A stretch of 64,000 bases of DNA from a bacterium. Its GTDB lineage: Bacteria > Joyebacterota > Joyebacteria > Joyebacterales > Joyebacteraceae. Both the position numbers and the translations under genes were made by a program. The stretch lies in assembly GCA_025774935.1 (NCBI GenBank), contig JALGZK010000009.1, forward strand, positions 1 to 64,000. Direction: 5' to 3'. Shown here one piece after another: positions 16,333-24,754 of the stretch. Below the pieces are notes generated by a model. It did not search any database and was not told where the DNA came from. It saw nothing but the letters and a program-made list of their open reading frames with translations. The first letter of the stretch is position 1. Each line of letters opens with the position of its first letter.

Positions 16333-17679
16333 ATGTTTGTGAAGCGCACGAATGCGTCGCGAGCGGGGGCGGCCGGTCTCATCGTTCTGGTGACCGTCCT
16401 TCTGCTCGGCACCGCTGCCGTGGCGTGGGGGCAGGAGACAGGGGGGGCGGTGGATGTTGGGCGAGCCCAGAGGATCTCGCTCAACCTCCAGGACGTCACG
16501 CTCGGCAACGTCCTCAAGGTCATGACCCAGAAGTCGGGAATCAACTTCCTGATCGGGGCCGACCTGGTGGGCAAGCGCATCAACGTCTACCTCGAGGACG
16601 TGCTGGTGGAGGATGCCCTCGCGGCCATCATGAGAGCCAACGGGCTCTGGTACACGCGCCAGAAGGGCACCAACATCTACGTGATCATGGACGCCCCCGA
16701 GGGACCCCCCGTGACCACGGTCACGGAGGTCGTGAAGACGAACTTCGCCGACGCGAACGAGTTGGCGCCGACGCTCGAGGCGGTCCTGACAGAGGTCGGG
16801 AGCATCGTCGTCGACGTCAGAACGAACGCGCTCGTCATCTCGGACATCCCGGAGAACATCACGACGCTCCAGGCGCTCGCGAGGGACCTCGATGAGCCGT
16901 CCGGTCAGATCCTGATCGAGGCGAAGATCGTCGAGGTGCACGAGAACGATGGGCTGCAGCTTGGAGTCGAGTGGGACTACGTCGACTTCAGCGCCGGAAG
17001 CACCGACGCCTCGTACGGGTCGAGCTTCGACACTGCCGAGGAGAACGTGTTCGATCTGACGCTCGGGATGTTCGACTCCTTCCAGGAAGTCCAGGACTTC
17101 ACGGCCAGACTGAGCGCGATGGTGCACGAGGGCGTAGCCGAGATACTGGCCACGCCGAGCGTCCTCACGCTCGACAACAAGGAAGCCTACATCGGCATCA
17201 CCGAGCACATCGCCCTCGCCAGGAAGACCACCTTCCGCGAGTCAGGGGCATCGTCTCAGGTGGAGCCGATCTACGGCGACATCGGCGTCACGCTCAAGGT
17301 CCTTCCGCACCTCAACAACGACCAGTTCGTGACTATGACGATCGAGCCGCTCGTGAGCGGTGCCGAGCCGTCGCAGTACTTCCCGGATGACGCCGTCGAC
17401 ACGAAGACGCGCACAGCGACGACGACCGTTATGGTCAAGGACGGTCAGACTGTCGTCATCGGCGGACTGCTCCGGACGGACGTCGTGGAGAACTACTTCA
17501 AGGTCCCGCTCCTCGGCGATATCCCGCTCCTCGGCTACCTGTTCAAGAAGACGGAGACCGTCGAGAAGAAGACCGAGATCATGCTCTTCCTGACGCCGCG
17601 CATCATGGGCCCCGAGGCTCTGAAGCGCTACAGCGAGCGGGTCGAGACGCACATGGACGAGAGGCTCGAGGAGCAGTAG
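16333..17679 (+). CDS. pilQ: Type IV pilus secretin PilQ
   Basis: Outer-membrane pore for the pilus. A signal peptide (to about residue 35, 'AWGQE') is followed by an STN domain ('NLQDVTLGNVLKVMTQKSGINFLIG'), a secretin N1 domain and the secretin domain with 'VEWDY', 'ATPSVLTLDNKEA', 'LKVLPHLNNDQFVTM' and the terminal 'VPLLGDIPLLGYLFKK'. At 448 residues it is shorter than most PilQ and has no AMIN domains. ATG 16333 is preferred over GTG 16330 because AGGAGG ends six bases before it. Confidence 0.9.
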   Translation: MFVKRTNASRAGAAGLIVLVTVLLLGTAAVAWGQETGGAVDVGRAQRISLNLQDVTLGNVLKVMTQKSGINFLIGADLVGKRINVYLEDVLVEDALAAIMRANGLWYTRQKGTNIYVIMDAPEGPPVTTVTEVVKTNFADANELAPTLEAVLTEVGSIVVDVRTNALVISDIPENITTLQALARDLDEPSGQILIEAKIVEVHENDGLQLGVEWDYVDFSAGSTDASYGSSFDTAEENVFDLTLGMFDSFQEVQDFTARLSAMVHEGVAEILATPSVLTLDNKEAYIGITEHIALARKTTFRESGASSQVEPIYGDIGVTLKVLPHLNNDQFVTMTIEPLVSGAEPSQYFPDDAVDTKTRTATTTVMVKDGQTVVIGGLLRTDVVENYFKVPLLGDIPLLGYLFKKTETVEKKTEIMLFLTPRIMGPEALKRYSERVETHMDERLEEQ

Positions 17680-18441
17680 GTGATCTCAGTCGGCCTGTTT
17701 CTAGTGGGGGCTCTGTTCGGGAGCTTCCTCAACGTGATCATCCTCCGGATGCCGGTCGGGCAGTCGATTGTCCGGCCGGCGTCCTCGTGTCCGGAGTGCG
17801 GCGAGAGAGTCCGGCCCCGCGACAACGTCCCGATCCTGAGCTACCTTCTCCTTAAGGGGAGGTGCAGGGACTGCGGGGTCAGGATCTCGCCGAGGTACGC
17901 GGTCGTCGAGGCACTGGCCGGGCTACTGCCCGTGCTCCTGTACACACGGTACGGCTTCGGTCGTGAGTTCTTCGTCTACTGGGGCCTCGCGTACGTGCTC
18001 CTGGTGATCTCGTTCATCGACCTCGACCACAGGATCATCCCGGACCGCGTGACACTTCCGGGGATAGCCGTCGGGCTCGTCGTGGCGCCGCTCCTCGGGC
18101 TCACGACGTTCCCCGAGTCTCTGGTCGGGGCCGCCGTCGGGGGAGGGTCGCTCTATCTCATTGCCGTCCTCGGGGCCGCGGTCTTCCGGAAGGAGAGCAT
18201 GGGGGGGGGCGACATCAAGCTCGCGGCGATGCTCGGCGCATTCGTCGGGTGGGAGGCCGTGCTCTTGCTCCTCTTCGTTGCGTTCTTCCTGGGAGCCATC
18301 GCCGGGGTAATCGCCATGTCCGGCAAGGGGAAGGAGTGGGACCGGACGATCCCGTTCGGCCCGTTCATCGCTCTCGGAGCGATCCTGGCCACGATCTGGG
18401 GCGACGCTGCGCTCGGGTGGTACATGGCGCTCCTCGGCTGA
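17680..18441 (+). CDS. pilD: Prepilin peptidase / N-methyltransferase PilD
   Basis: 253 residues, polytopic. Cleaves the prepilin leaders and methylates the new N-terminus. The cytoplasmic domain has two CxxC pairs ('CPECGERVRPRDNVPILSYLLLK' then 'CRDCGVRISPRY'), and the two catalytic aspartates are in 'FIDLDHRIIPD' and 'GGGDIKLAAMLGA'. GTG start at 17680 directly follows the pilQ stop. Last gene of the operon, followed by a strong terminator. Confidence 0.93.
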   Translation: MISVGLFLVGALFGSFLNVIILRMPVGQSIVRPASSCPECGERVRPRDNVPILSYLLLKGRCRDCGVRISPRYAVVEALAGLLPVLLYTRYGFGREFFVYWGLAYVLLVISFIDLDHRIIPDRVTLPGIAVGLVVAPLLGLTTFPESLVGAAVGGGSLYLIAVLGAAVFRKESMGGGDIKLAAMLGAFVGWEAVLLLLFVAFFLGAIAGVIAMSGKGKEWDRTIPFGPFIALGAILATIWGDAALGWYMALLG

Positions 18442-18508
18442 GCCGGGGGACGCGAGGACCGCCGGGATCAGCCTCGGCCGAAGCAGGCGGCGCAAGGAGA
18501 TTCACGAG

Positions 18509-18534
18509 AGAGCCCCCGCTCACGCGGGGGCTCT
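18509..18534. terminator. Bidirectional terminator after pilD
   Basis: AGAGCCCCCG (18509-18518) / CGGGGGCTCT (18525-18534), six-base loop. It separates pilD from the convergent fourth pilin gene. Confidence 0.75.
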
Positions 18535-18585
18535 TCGATGTCGCGGAGGCGTTGGACTGGGCCACGCCCGCATGCGTTGCCGCTC

Positions 18586-19005
18586 CTACAGTAGGTCACC
18601 GTCCTGGTTGATCGTCCGAACGACGCCGGCCACCTCGCTCGCGTTCGGGGCGGTGCTGTTCGCACCGTCGCACCTGATGCGGAAGCCGACGGCCGTAGGG
18701 TCGCCATCGAACGTGTAGCACTCCGAACTGAAGCACCGACCCAGGAGTCCGAAGTCGGTGATCTTCAGGATGCCGGCGTTCGTGACCTGGGCTCCGTCTG
18801 TGAAGCTGGCGTTCTCGTACGTACCATGCTCCGCATAGTACAGCCGCATCGCGGTACGAATCGTGCCGAGAGCCGCGTCAGCCTCGGTCGTGTTGGCGCG
18901 TTCGGTCGTTCCTCCGTACATGGGGATCGCCACCGTGGCGAGAACACCTACGATGCCGACGACGACCACCAGCTCGATGAGGGTGAAACCCCTGCTGTCG
19001 CGCAT
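18586..19005 (-). CDS. Type IV prepilin (fourth paralog)
   Basis: 139 residues, same length as the first pilin. The leader MRDSRG precedes FTLIELVVVVGIVGVLATVAIPMYG. The globular part is a close relative of pilins one and three: 'YYAEHGTYENASFTDGAQVT', 'DFGLLGRCFSSECYTFDG', 'IRCDG', ending 'VVRTINQDGDLL'. It has an additional cysteine ('GRCFS'). GAGGAG precedes ATG 19005. Last gene of the minus-strand unit after the PilX-like protein. Confidence 0.88.
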   Translation of the reverse strand: MRDSRGFTLIELVVVVGIVGVLATVAIPMYGGTTERANTTEADAALGTIRTAMRLYYAEHGTYENASFTDGAQVTNAGILKITDFGLLGRCFSSECYTFDGDPTAVGFRIRCDGANSTAPNASEVAGVVRTINQDGDLL

Positions 19006-19096
19006 GCTGCGTTCACTCCTCTCTTGCTCTCTCCCCCTGGTCTGCTGTGTCCTTCATCGATAACGTCGCTTGAAGAACGGACGGGCGGTCCTCCGC

Positions 19097-20542
19097 CTAC
19101 GCGGGCAGGGACGGAGTCACCTCCCTCCAGTTCAGCCTCGTAGCGAAGCCGCCCTGGAAGAACTCGATGAACCCGGGCGGGGCGATCTCGAAGAGCCTCG
19201 GGTCGTAGTGGTAGTCCTTCATGTAGCCGGTCTGGACGACGAACTGCTGGCCGTCCCAGTAGCCGGTGCCGACCGGTCCGCGGAAGTCCTGCGCCATGCT
19301 CCCGTAGAACGTCAGATAGCCACGCGGGTCCCCGGTGGCCCAGTTCTCGACGCGGAAGCAGTTGTTGATGGAGATGGCGGCCGCGTGGACCACGCAGTCG
19401 CTCTGATTCGGCACCGTGTTGGAGATGTTCAGATCGGTGCCCGCCACGAGGCCGAGGAGGTCGTCGCAGTCGGGCGAGGGGCCGTCGGGACCGCTGTCGC
19501 GATAGACCACGTCGTCGATGATGTACATCGAGCCGCTCGAGACGACGGTCATCACGCCGTCGAGGACGCCCGACACGCTGATCGACCCGTTGACGTACAG
19601 GACCGGTTCCTCGAGGCTCGAGATCTCGACGTCGGTCCACTCCTCGTTCTTCCGGTAGCTCACGTAGCCGTACATCGGTTCGCCCGTGACCTCGTCCGGA
19701 CGGCCGAACATCACCTCGTAGTTGCCGCTCTTGAAGATGCCCCCGTCCATCGCCATGCCCTTGAGATCGACAATGGCCGGGTGGGTCGGGTATTCGATCT
19801 CGTTGCACCCCAGCTGGAACCCCTCCGCGAACAGAGGGTTGTCGAACGGCGCGTTCTGGCCCAGCGTCGACTCGATGTGGTTGTGGTCGTCGCCGTTGTA
19901 GTAGAGGAAGGACGCGTCGTGGTTCTGGTTTCCGTCGTTCGGCCCGCCGTAGGCGCTCCCCACGAAGTCGAGGAACTGCGGGTCACCGAAGATACTGATC
20001 TGGTCGTTCGTGAAGAGCGGGCCGTCGATCACGTCGTAGGTGCAGAACCAGAGCGGGTTGCCGGAACCCGGCTCGTGCTCGGTGTCGGTCAGATAGAGGA
20101 AGAGCGAGATTGGTCCGAGGGCCACGTCGGTCTCGAGCCAGCGCTCACGCCCGTCCACGATCCCGATCGACGTGACCGTGAAGACGCGGCGGGCGCTGTT
20201 CAGCGTTGTGGAGTCCGGAAGGATGGACACCAGGTAGCTGCCCGTGGCCAGCGCCTCGGGGATGTCTCCGAAGGGGTAGATGAGCCCCGCGTCACCCGGC
20301 GGCGGCGCCTGAGCCTCGAGCCAGGACTCGCCCACGGCCAGGCCCGCCTCGGCCAGGAAGAGCGCCTGCTCCCGACACTGCTCGGCGTACACCAGGCTCT
20401 GATCCTGCCAGGCGAACTGGAAGATCGACAGCGTGAGGATCAGGATGACCACCACGACGAAGGCGATCAAGGGCAATACGGCACCGCGGGCGTTCCGGAG
20501 CGGCGCCGCCACTCTGTTCGTGACGTCCGGTCGCGCATACAT
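19097..20542 (-). CDS. PilX/DUF4900-type pilus assembly protein
   Basis: 481 residues. The N-terminal part has the PilX pattern: 'GAVLPLIAFVVVVILILTLSIFQFAW' followed by 'EQALFLAEAGLAVGESWLEAQ'. The rest is a large extracellular beta-rich domain of the DUF4900 kind with 'VLYVNGSISVSGVLDGVMTVVSSGSMYIIDDVVY', which folds like repeated strands. It ends in 'LNWREVTPSLPA'. A paralog of the 21755-23155 gene (shared 'LFLYLTDTEHEP/YIYFTEDEHLP', 'FGDP', 'YHYDPRLFEIAPPGF'). No class III cleavage site is obvious. Probably a large tip or priming component of the pilus. Confidence 0.8.
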   Translation of the reverse strand: MYARPDVTNRVAAPLRNARGAVLPLIAFVVVVILILTLSIFQFAWQDQSLVYAEQCREQALFLAEAGLAVGESWLEAQAPPPGDAGLIYPFGDIPEALATGSYLVSILPDSTTLNSARRVFTVTSIGIVDGRERWLETDVALGPISLFLYLTDTEHEPGSGNPLWFCTYDVIDGPLFTNDQISIFGDPQFLDFVGSAYGGPNDGNQNHDASFLYYNGDDHNHIESTLGQNAPFDNPLFAEGFQLGCNEIEYPTHPAIVDLKGMAMDGGIFKSGNYEVMFGRPDEVTGEPMYGYVSYRKNEEWTDVEISSLEEPVLYVNGSISVSGVLDGVMTVVSSGSMYIIDDVVYRDSGPDGPSPDCDDLLGLVAGTDLNISNTVPNQSDCVVHAAAISINNCFRVENWATGDPRGYLTFYGSMAQDFRGPVGTGYWDGQQFVVQTGYMKDYHYDPRLFEIAPPGFIEFFQGGFATRLNWREVTPSLPA

Positions 20543-20682
20543 GGCAGTTCCCCCAATACATGACCTCCGACCCCGGATTCATCCGGAGTCAGGACTCGGG
20601 GCAACCTGTGGGAATCAGGAAGCCCCCCCGATGTGTGGTCGTACGGTCAGAATGCCTGTTTGGCGCAACCCGACCTGTCGGA

Positions 20683-21219
20683 CTATGCTCCGATCAGGGT
20701 CGTGACGGTCACGCTGTCCCGCGGCGCCGACGCGGGCCAGGCAATCCTGACTTCCACCCTCTTCGCATTGACATCATCACCGGGGCTTGTCCACGAGACG
20801 TCGGTCACGGCCCAGGTGAGACTCCCGATGACGTCGTTGCTGCCGTCGGTGTCTCCCCTGGTGTTCACGACGATGCTCGGGTCGTTGGGATGGGTGCCAG
20901 TGCTCAGATTCACACTCGTGATGTCGGCGTCGCTGCCGGCCGAGCCGTAGCCCGCCGCCATCAGCTGTTCCACCTTGCGCTCGACGAGCCGCAGGGCCAT
21001 TCTGCTCTCTCCCCGCCGCGCGGCGAGGACCCTTCCGAATACGAGGGCGTCGAAGATCGGGACGATCACGATGCCGAGGATGATCACGGAGATCAGGACC
21101 TCCATGATCGTGGCGCCCGCATCGCCGCCGCGGCCGCCGAGGCGCGGCAGTATGCGACGCCGCTTCGGGCGCCTCCCGCGCTGGGCTGAAGCTCCGGTTC
21201 CGGCAAGACAGGTCCGCAT
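20683..21219 (-). CDS. PilV-like minor pilin
   Basis: 178 residues. A long basic leader (about 37 residues) ends in GGDAG before 'ATIMEVLISVIILGIVIVPIFDALVFGR', a class III type helix with Glu at position 5. The following 'RMALRLVERKVEQLMAAGY' is typical of PilV/GspI-type minor pilins. ATG 21219 is chosen for its GGAGGA site seven bases upstream. It lies in a minus-strand unit with PilW- and PilX-like genes, the set that primes pilus assembly in other bacteria. Confidence 0.78.
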   Translation of the reverse strand: MRTCLAGTGASAQRGRRPKRRRILPRLGGRGGDAGATIMEVLISVIILGIVIVPIFDALVFGRVLAARRGESRMALRLVERKVEQLMAAGYGSAGSDADITSVNLSTGTHPNDPSIVVNTRGDTDGSNDVIGSLTWAVTDVSWTSPGDDVNAKRVEVRIAWPASAPRDSVTVTTLIGA

Positions 21220-21244
21220 CGTCTCTTCCTCCGTCTCCACGCCA

Positions 21245-21733
21245 CTAGTTCCTGCAGGCCACCGTCGATGAGATGAGCACCGCCTGGTCGTCCTGCGATG
21301 CCTCAGGTGTCTCCATCTCGTCCTTGAGAAGCACGTCGATGTTCACGGTCGAGCCCGCAGCCGAGAATCCCAGGGAGTCGACCTCTGTCACGAGGACGGT
21401 CCCGTCCATGTCTATCAGGCGGTCCTGGTCGTCGAGGTAGTAGACCGCGATCACTGAGTCGACCGTTCCCGTCCAGAAGTAGACGGTCAGTGAGTCTCCG
21501 GCAGCGCTGATGTCGCAGCTGCTCGCATCGCGGATGTCGCGCACCATGACCTCCATCGCGAAAGAGGCCTCCCGCTGGATGCGCGTGAGGCTGGCGGTGC
21601 CCTCCCACGAGTGGATCGTCCCGAGATACGTGACGACACCCGCGAGGATCACCACGAGCGTCACGCCGATCGACACGATGAGTTCCGTTAGGGTGAACCC
21701 GCCCTGGCCTCGCATGGCCGCAATCGCTTTCAT
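21245..21733 (-). CDS. PilW-like minor pilin
   Basis: 162 residues. The leader MKAIAAMRGQGG precedes FTLTELIVSIGVTLVVILAGVVTYLG, and 'RIQREASFAMEVMVRDIRDASSC' is the PilW/GspJ pattern. It ends with a cysteine-containing 'TVACRN'. The start ATG 21733 follows GAAGGGCGG. It is 25 bases upstream of the PilV-like gene and 21 bases downstream of the PilX-like gene, so one transcript is likely. Confidence 0.8.
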   Translation of the reverse strand: MKAIAAMRGQGGFTLTELIVSIGVTLVVILAGVVTYLGTIHSWEGTASLTRIQREASFAMEVMVRDIRDASSCDISAAGDSLTVYFWTGTVDSVIAVYYLDDQDRLIDMDGTVLVTEVDSLGFSAAGSTVNIDVLLKDEMETPEASQDDQAVLISSTVACRN

Positions 21734-21754
21734 GGTCGTTCCGCCCTTCACGGT

Positions 21755-23155
21755 CTAGGCCGCCTCGATCTCTCTCCACGAGAGCTTCTCGTACATGCCG
21801 GTCAGGAAGTAACCCGGCGGCTGCATCGAGCTGAACCGCTGATCGTAGTGGTAGTTCTTCGCGTACCCCGTCCTGATGACGACCTGGTCGCCCTGGATCG
21901 TGCCCGTCCCCACGGCTCCCCTGAACTGCTGGATGATGCCGCCGTGCACGGTGAGCGTTCCCCTCGGGCTCCCGCTGTTGTAGTTCTCCGCCGTGAACGA
22001 CGTCCCGAGCGCCATGACGTGCGCGTGGATGTTCACGCCGTTCGAGTTGGCGGTGTTGTTGTCGATGATGACGTTCTCCTGCGAAACGAGTCCGAGGACG
22101 TCGTCGCAGCCATCGTTGGGGCCCTCGACCGGGTCGGCGTCGTGGTAGACGACGTCGCCCAGGACGTAGGTGTCGCCGCCCGATGCGACGGTGAGGGTCC
22201 CGTCGAGCACGCCCTGGATCTGCACGTCGCCCGTCACGTAGAGTACGCCGTTGAAGGACGAGATCTCGACGTCGGTCCACCGACCGCCGGGCTGCCGGTA
22301 GCTCACGTAGCCGACCATCGGTTCGCCGTGGACCTCCCGGGCCAGCTTGATTTGGTAGCTCCCGCTCAGGTAGACGCCGCCGTCCGTGGCGATCGCCTGG
22401 AGGTCGTCGAGGTACTGCGGGAGCTCGATGGCTGACGCCCCGAGCTCGTAGCCATCTTCGAACGCCGGCTCGTCGTAGGGCGCGTTGGAGGGCTCCGCCG
22501 ACTCCAGGTGGTTCCAGAAGCTCCCGTTGTAGTACAGGAACGACGGATCGTTGTTCGGATCGGGATCGTCGGGTCCGCCGTGCGCGCTCGACACGTGGCC
22601 CCCGAACGTGGGGTCGCCGAAGATGTTGAGCTGCCCGTTGGTGTGGGCCGTCCCGTCGATGTAGTCGGCCGAGCAGAACCACACCGGGGTCGAGGAGTTG
22701 GGGAGGTGTTCGTCCTCGGTGAAGTAGATGTACTGCGCGAACGACTGGGTCATCACCTCGCGGCTCAGGGTCCTCGTCCTGGCTCCCACCGTGCCGCTCG
22801 AGATGATGGTGTACCTCTTCATCGTCCCTGCTCCGTTACTCGCGTGCGGTCGTATTGTCACGGCGTACGTGCTGCCGCCCTCCAGCGTGTCAGGGTGCGC
22901 CCCGAACGGGTGGACATCGGCCACACCGGCGGGAGGGGAGGGCTGTGCCTCGAGCCATCCCAGGCCGCGGGCCAGACCCGCCTCCGCTGCGTAGAGCGCC
23001 CGGGACTTCTCGGTCGTCGCCTTCGCAAGCGATGCGTCCTGTGCCCCGAACTGACAAACCGCGGCCACCGTGATCAGCATGATGAACGCTATGAGCACGG
23101 CAGCCGTGAGCACCGATCCAGACTCGTCTCTCGGAAGCAATGGCGTCTTGAGCAT
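21755..23155 (-). CDS. PilX/DUF4900-type pilus assembly protein, first gene of the minor-pilin operon
   Basis: 466 residues. N-terminal membrane segment 'GSVLTAAVLIAFIMLITVAAVCQFG' followed by 'EKSRALYAAEAGLARGLGWLEAQ', then a DUF4900-like beta domain with 'VLYVTGDVQIQGVLDGTLTVASGGDTYVLGDVVY'. Both this protein and its paralog carry a matching strand-repeat and end with 'LSWREIEAA' or 'LNWREVTPSLPA'. Aromatic- and Asp/Asn-rich loops suggest a surface-exposed tip. The sigma-54-like element upstream implies regulation in step with pilB. Confidence 0.8.
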   Translation of the reverse strand: MLKTPLLPRDESGSVLTAAVLIAFIMLITVAAVCQFGAQDASLAKATTEKSRALYAAEAGLARGLGWLEAQPSPPAGVADVHPFGAHPDTLEGGSTYAVTIRPHASNGAGTMKRYTIISSGTVGARTRTLSREVMTQSFAQYIYFTEDEHLPNSSTPVWFCSADYIDGTAHTNGQLNIFGDPTFGGHVSSAHGGPDDPDPNNDPSFLYYNGSFWNHLESAEPSNAPYDEPAFEDGYELGASAIELPQYLDDLQAIATDGGVYLSGSYQIKLAREVHGEPMVGYVSYRQPGGRWTDVEISSFNGVLYVTGDVQIQGVLDGTLTVASGGDTYVLGDVVYHDADPVEGPNDGCDDVLGLVSQENVIIDNNTANSNGVNIHAHVMALGTSFTAENYNSGSPRGTLTVHGGIIQQFRGAVGTGTIQGDQVVIRTGYAKNYHYDQRFSSMQPPGYFLTGMYEKLSWREIEAA

Positions 23156-23249
23156 ATCGACGCCTCCCTTCGGATCGTGTGGTTCGCCGGCCGAATGGAA
23201 CGCCCTCGCCCGGAACCCCCACAGTCAGGGCATTGTCCGAGTGACAATA

Positions 23250-23265
23250 TGCACAACTTGTGCCA
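23250..23265 (-). promoter_or_regulatory. Sigma-54-like promoter for the minor-pilin operon
   Basis: On the minus strand TGGCAC-AAGTTG-TGCA: invariant GG and GC with correct spacing, one mismatch in the TTGC box. Transcription would start about 85 bases before the PilX-like start codon. Confidence 0.6.
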
Positions 23266-23395
23266 CTTCTCAAGTATTACATATTGAGATGGGGTCAGTC
23301 AAGGAAGGATTCAGGGGGGCGGGCCGACCTCAAGCACGGCCGTTGGGGCCGGGCGGGGAGAATCTGCCGTTTCCAGTCCTGGGAGGCCAGGAAAC

Positions 23396-23420
23396 GGGCC
23401 CGACACAGCGCGCCGGGCCC
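23396..23420 (-). terminator. Terminator of XRE-cupin operon 1
   Basis: GGGCCCG (23396-23402) / CGGGCCC (23414-23420), read on the minus strand and followed there by GTTTCC. Confidence 0.5.
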
Positions 23421-23484
23421 GGCCTGACAGAGCAGCAGAATTACAGTGAACGACCTCAGTAATGGTGCACGAGAACGAACGCGG

Positions 23485-24057
23485 CTACCAGCTCTCCCGG
23501 GACGGGGCCGCCCCGATCCCTATGACCTCGCTCGGCTCCTCGCCGAGGGTCTCGACGGCGTAGCCGTTGGCGAGCTGGAACTGGATCGTGTCGCCCTCAC
23601 GGAGAACGTACTCCTGCTCGCCCGCTACGGTGACCTTCACCATCCCGCGAAGTGTGAGGAGTACGAGCTCCCCGGGCTCCGGCGCTCGCTCCGAGCGGTC
23701 GCCCGGCTTGCCCGTCGCCCGGAACACCCGAAGCGCCGCCCAGGGTGGCTCGGCGTTCATCTGCTCGAGGTTGATGACCCTGCCGTCCTTGTCGCAGATG
23801 AAGACCTTGGCTCGGTCCTCCTTGCGCGTGAGGACGGTGAGGGGGGCGTCGCGCTCCTCCACGAAGTGCGCCGGACGCTCCTCGAGAGCGGAAGCGATGC
23901 GTTGGAGCGCGCCGATGGTGGGGGAGGTCTTGCCGCGCTCGATCTCCGAGATGTGAGTCGCGGACATGCCGGACCGTCTCGCGACGTCCTTGAGTGTCAG
24001 CTTGCGACGGAATCTCGACATCCGGACTCTGCGCCCGACTTCCTCTTTCGTCGGCAT
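23485..24057 (-). CDS. XRE-family regulator with C-terminal cupin domain (array member 1, type A)
   Basis: 190 residues. HTH domain (about 10-65) with 'LKDVARRSGMSATHISEIERGKTSP' broken into scaffold and recognition helices; cupin domain from about 115 with 'GELVLLTLRGMVKV' and 'YVLREGDTIQFQLANGY'. The usual cupin His ligands and the 'PH' of XRE-cupin proteins are missing, so no metal site is evident. Type A members (this and member 6) start MPTKEEVGRRVRM and have an Arg-Arg 'RFRRK' where type B has 'RFERG'. It is the last gene of operon 1. The ligand is unknown. Confidence 0.85.
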   Translation of the reverse strand: MPTKEEVGRRVRMSRFRRKLTLKDVARRSGMSATHISEIERGKTSPTIGALQRIASALEERPAHFVEERDAPLTVLTRKEDRAKVFICDKDGRVINLEQMNAEPPWAALRVFRATGKPGDRSERAPEPGELVLLTLRGMVKVTVAGEQEYVLREGDTIQFQLANGYAVETLGEEPSEVIGIGAAPSRESW

Positions 24058-24124
24058 GGCAGCCTCCTGGTTTCTACGTCCCGCAGTCTGTCGCCGCCGC
24101 GGGCTCGTGGCCCGGCGGCGCGGC

Positions 24125-24697
24125 CTAGACCGTGAAGAGGGTCGGCGACACGAGGATGGCCAGAAGCTCCGCGTCGTCCTCCCCGATGTTCACGCCGGCG
24201 TAGCCGTCGTCCAGGCGCATCTGGATCGTGTCACCCTCCCGGAGCACATGCGATTCGTTCGTGCCGGCCGTTATCCGCAGCATCCCCTTCGTGCACAGCA
24301 GAACGACCTCGCCGATCATGGGGTAGCCGACTGTCAGCTCCCCCGGTGCGGCCGCCCAGCTGAATACCTGCATGCTCCCACCGGCCACTCCCGGGCTCAC
24401 GATCTCGCTCTCTATGGGCTTGCCGTCCTGGTCCGCCACATAGAACTTGCAGCGCTCGCCGCCCCGCGTCACGACCACACCCGGCAGCCTCTCCTCGCGA
24501 ACGAACTGCGATGATCTCTCTCCGAGGGCCTCCGAGATCCTCTGAAGGGCCCCGATGGTGGGGGAGGTCTTCCCTCGCTCCACCTCGGAGATGTGCGTGG
24601 CCGACATCCCGCACCGGGCCGCGACCTCCTTCAGGGTCATGCCCCGCTCGAACCGAGCGAGTCGAAGCCTGCGCCCCAGTTCCTCTTTCGTCAGCAT
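24125..24697 (-). CDS. XRE-cupin regulator (array member 2, type B)
   Basis: 190 residues. HTH 'LKEVAARCGMSATHISEVERGKTSP' then cupin with 'IGEVVLLCTKGMLRI' and 'SHVLREGDTIQMRLDDGY', ending 'VSPTLFTV'. Of the type B members it is nearest to member 7: both start MLTKEELGRRLR and share 'GEVVLLCTKGM'. Since member 7 also lies directly before a type A gene, the pair 2-1 appears to be a duplicate of the pair 7-6. ATG 24697 is used because all paralogs start here; upstream in-frame sequence is intergenic. Confidence 0.85.
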   Translation of the reverse strand: MLTKEELGRRLRLARFERGMTLKEVAARCGMSATHISEVERGKTSPTIGALQRISEALGERSSQFVREERLPGVVVTRGGERCKFYVADQDGKPIESEIVSPGVAGGSMQVFSWAAAPGELTVGYPMIGEVVLLCTKGMLRITAGTNESHVLREGDTIQMRLDDGYAGVNIGEDDAELLAILVSPTLFTV

Positions 24698-24754
24698 TGC
24701 CTGTCTCCCCTCCCCTCGCGCGGCACCCCTCCCGGGGCCGCGCACCGTCCCGGA

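Larger units (their letters stand above)
23156..23484. other. Intergenic region between XRE operon 1 and the minor-pilin operon
   Basis: No gene. It contains the sigma-54-like promoter of the minor-pilin operon (23250-23265), flanked by a 7-bp inverted repeat CAATATG (23245-23251) / CATATTG (23280-23286), and the terminator of the XRE operon (23396-23420). It is the most AT-rich stretch of this part of the window. Confidence 0.6.
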
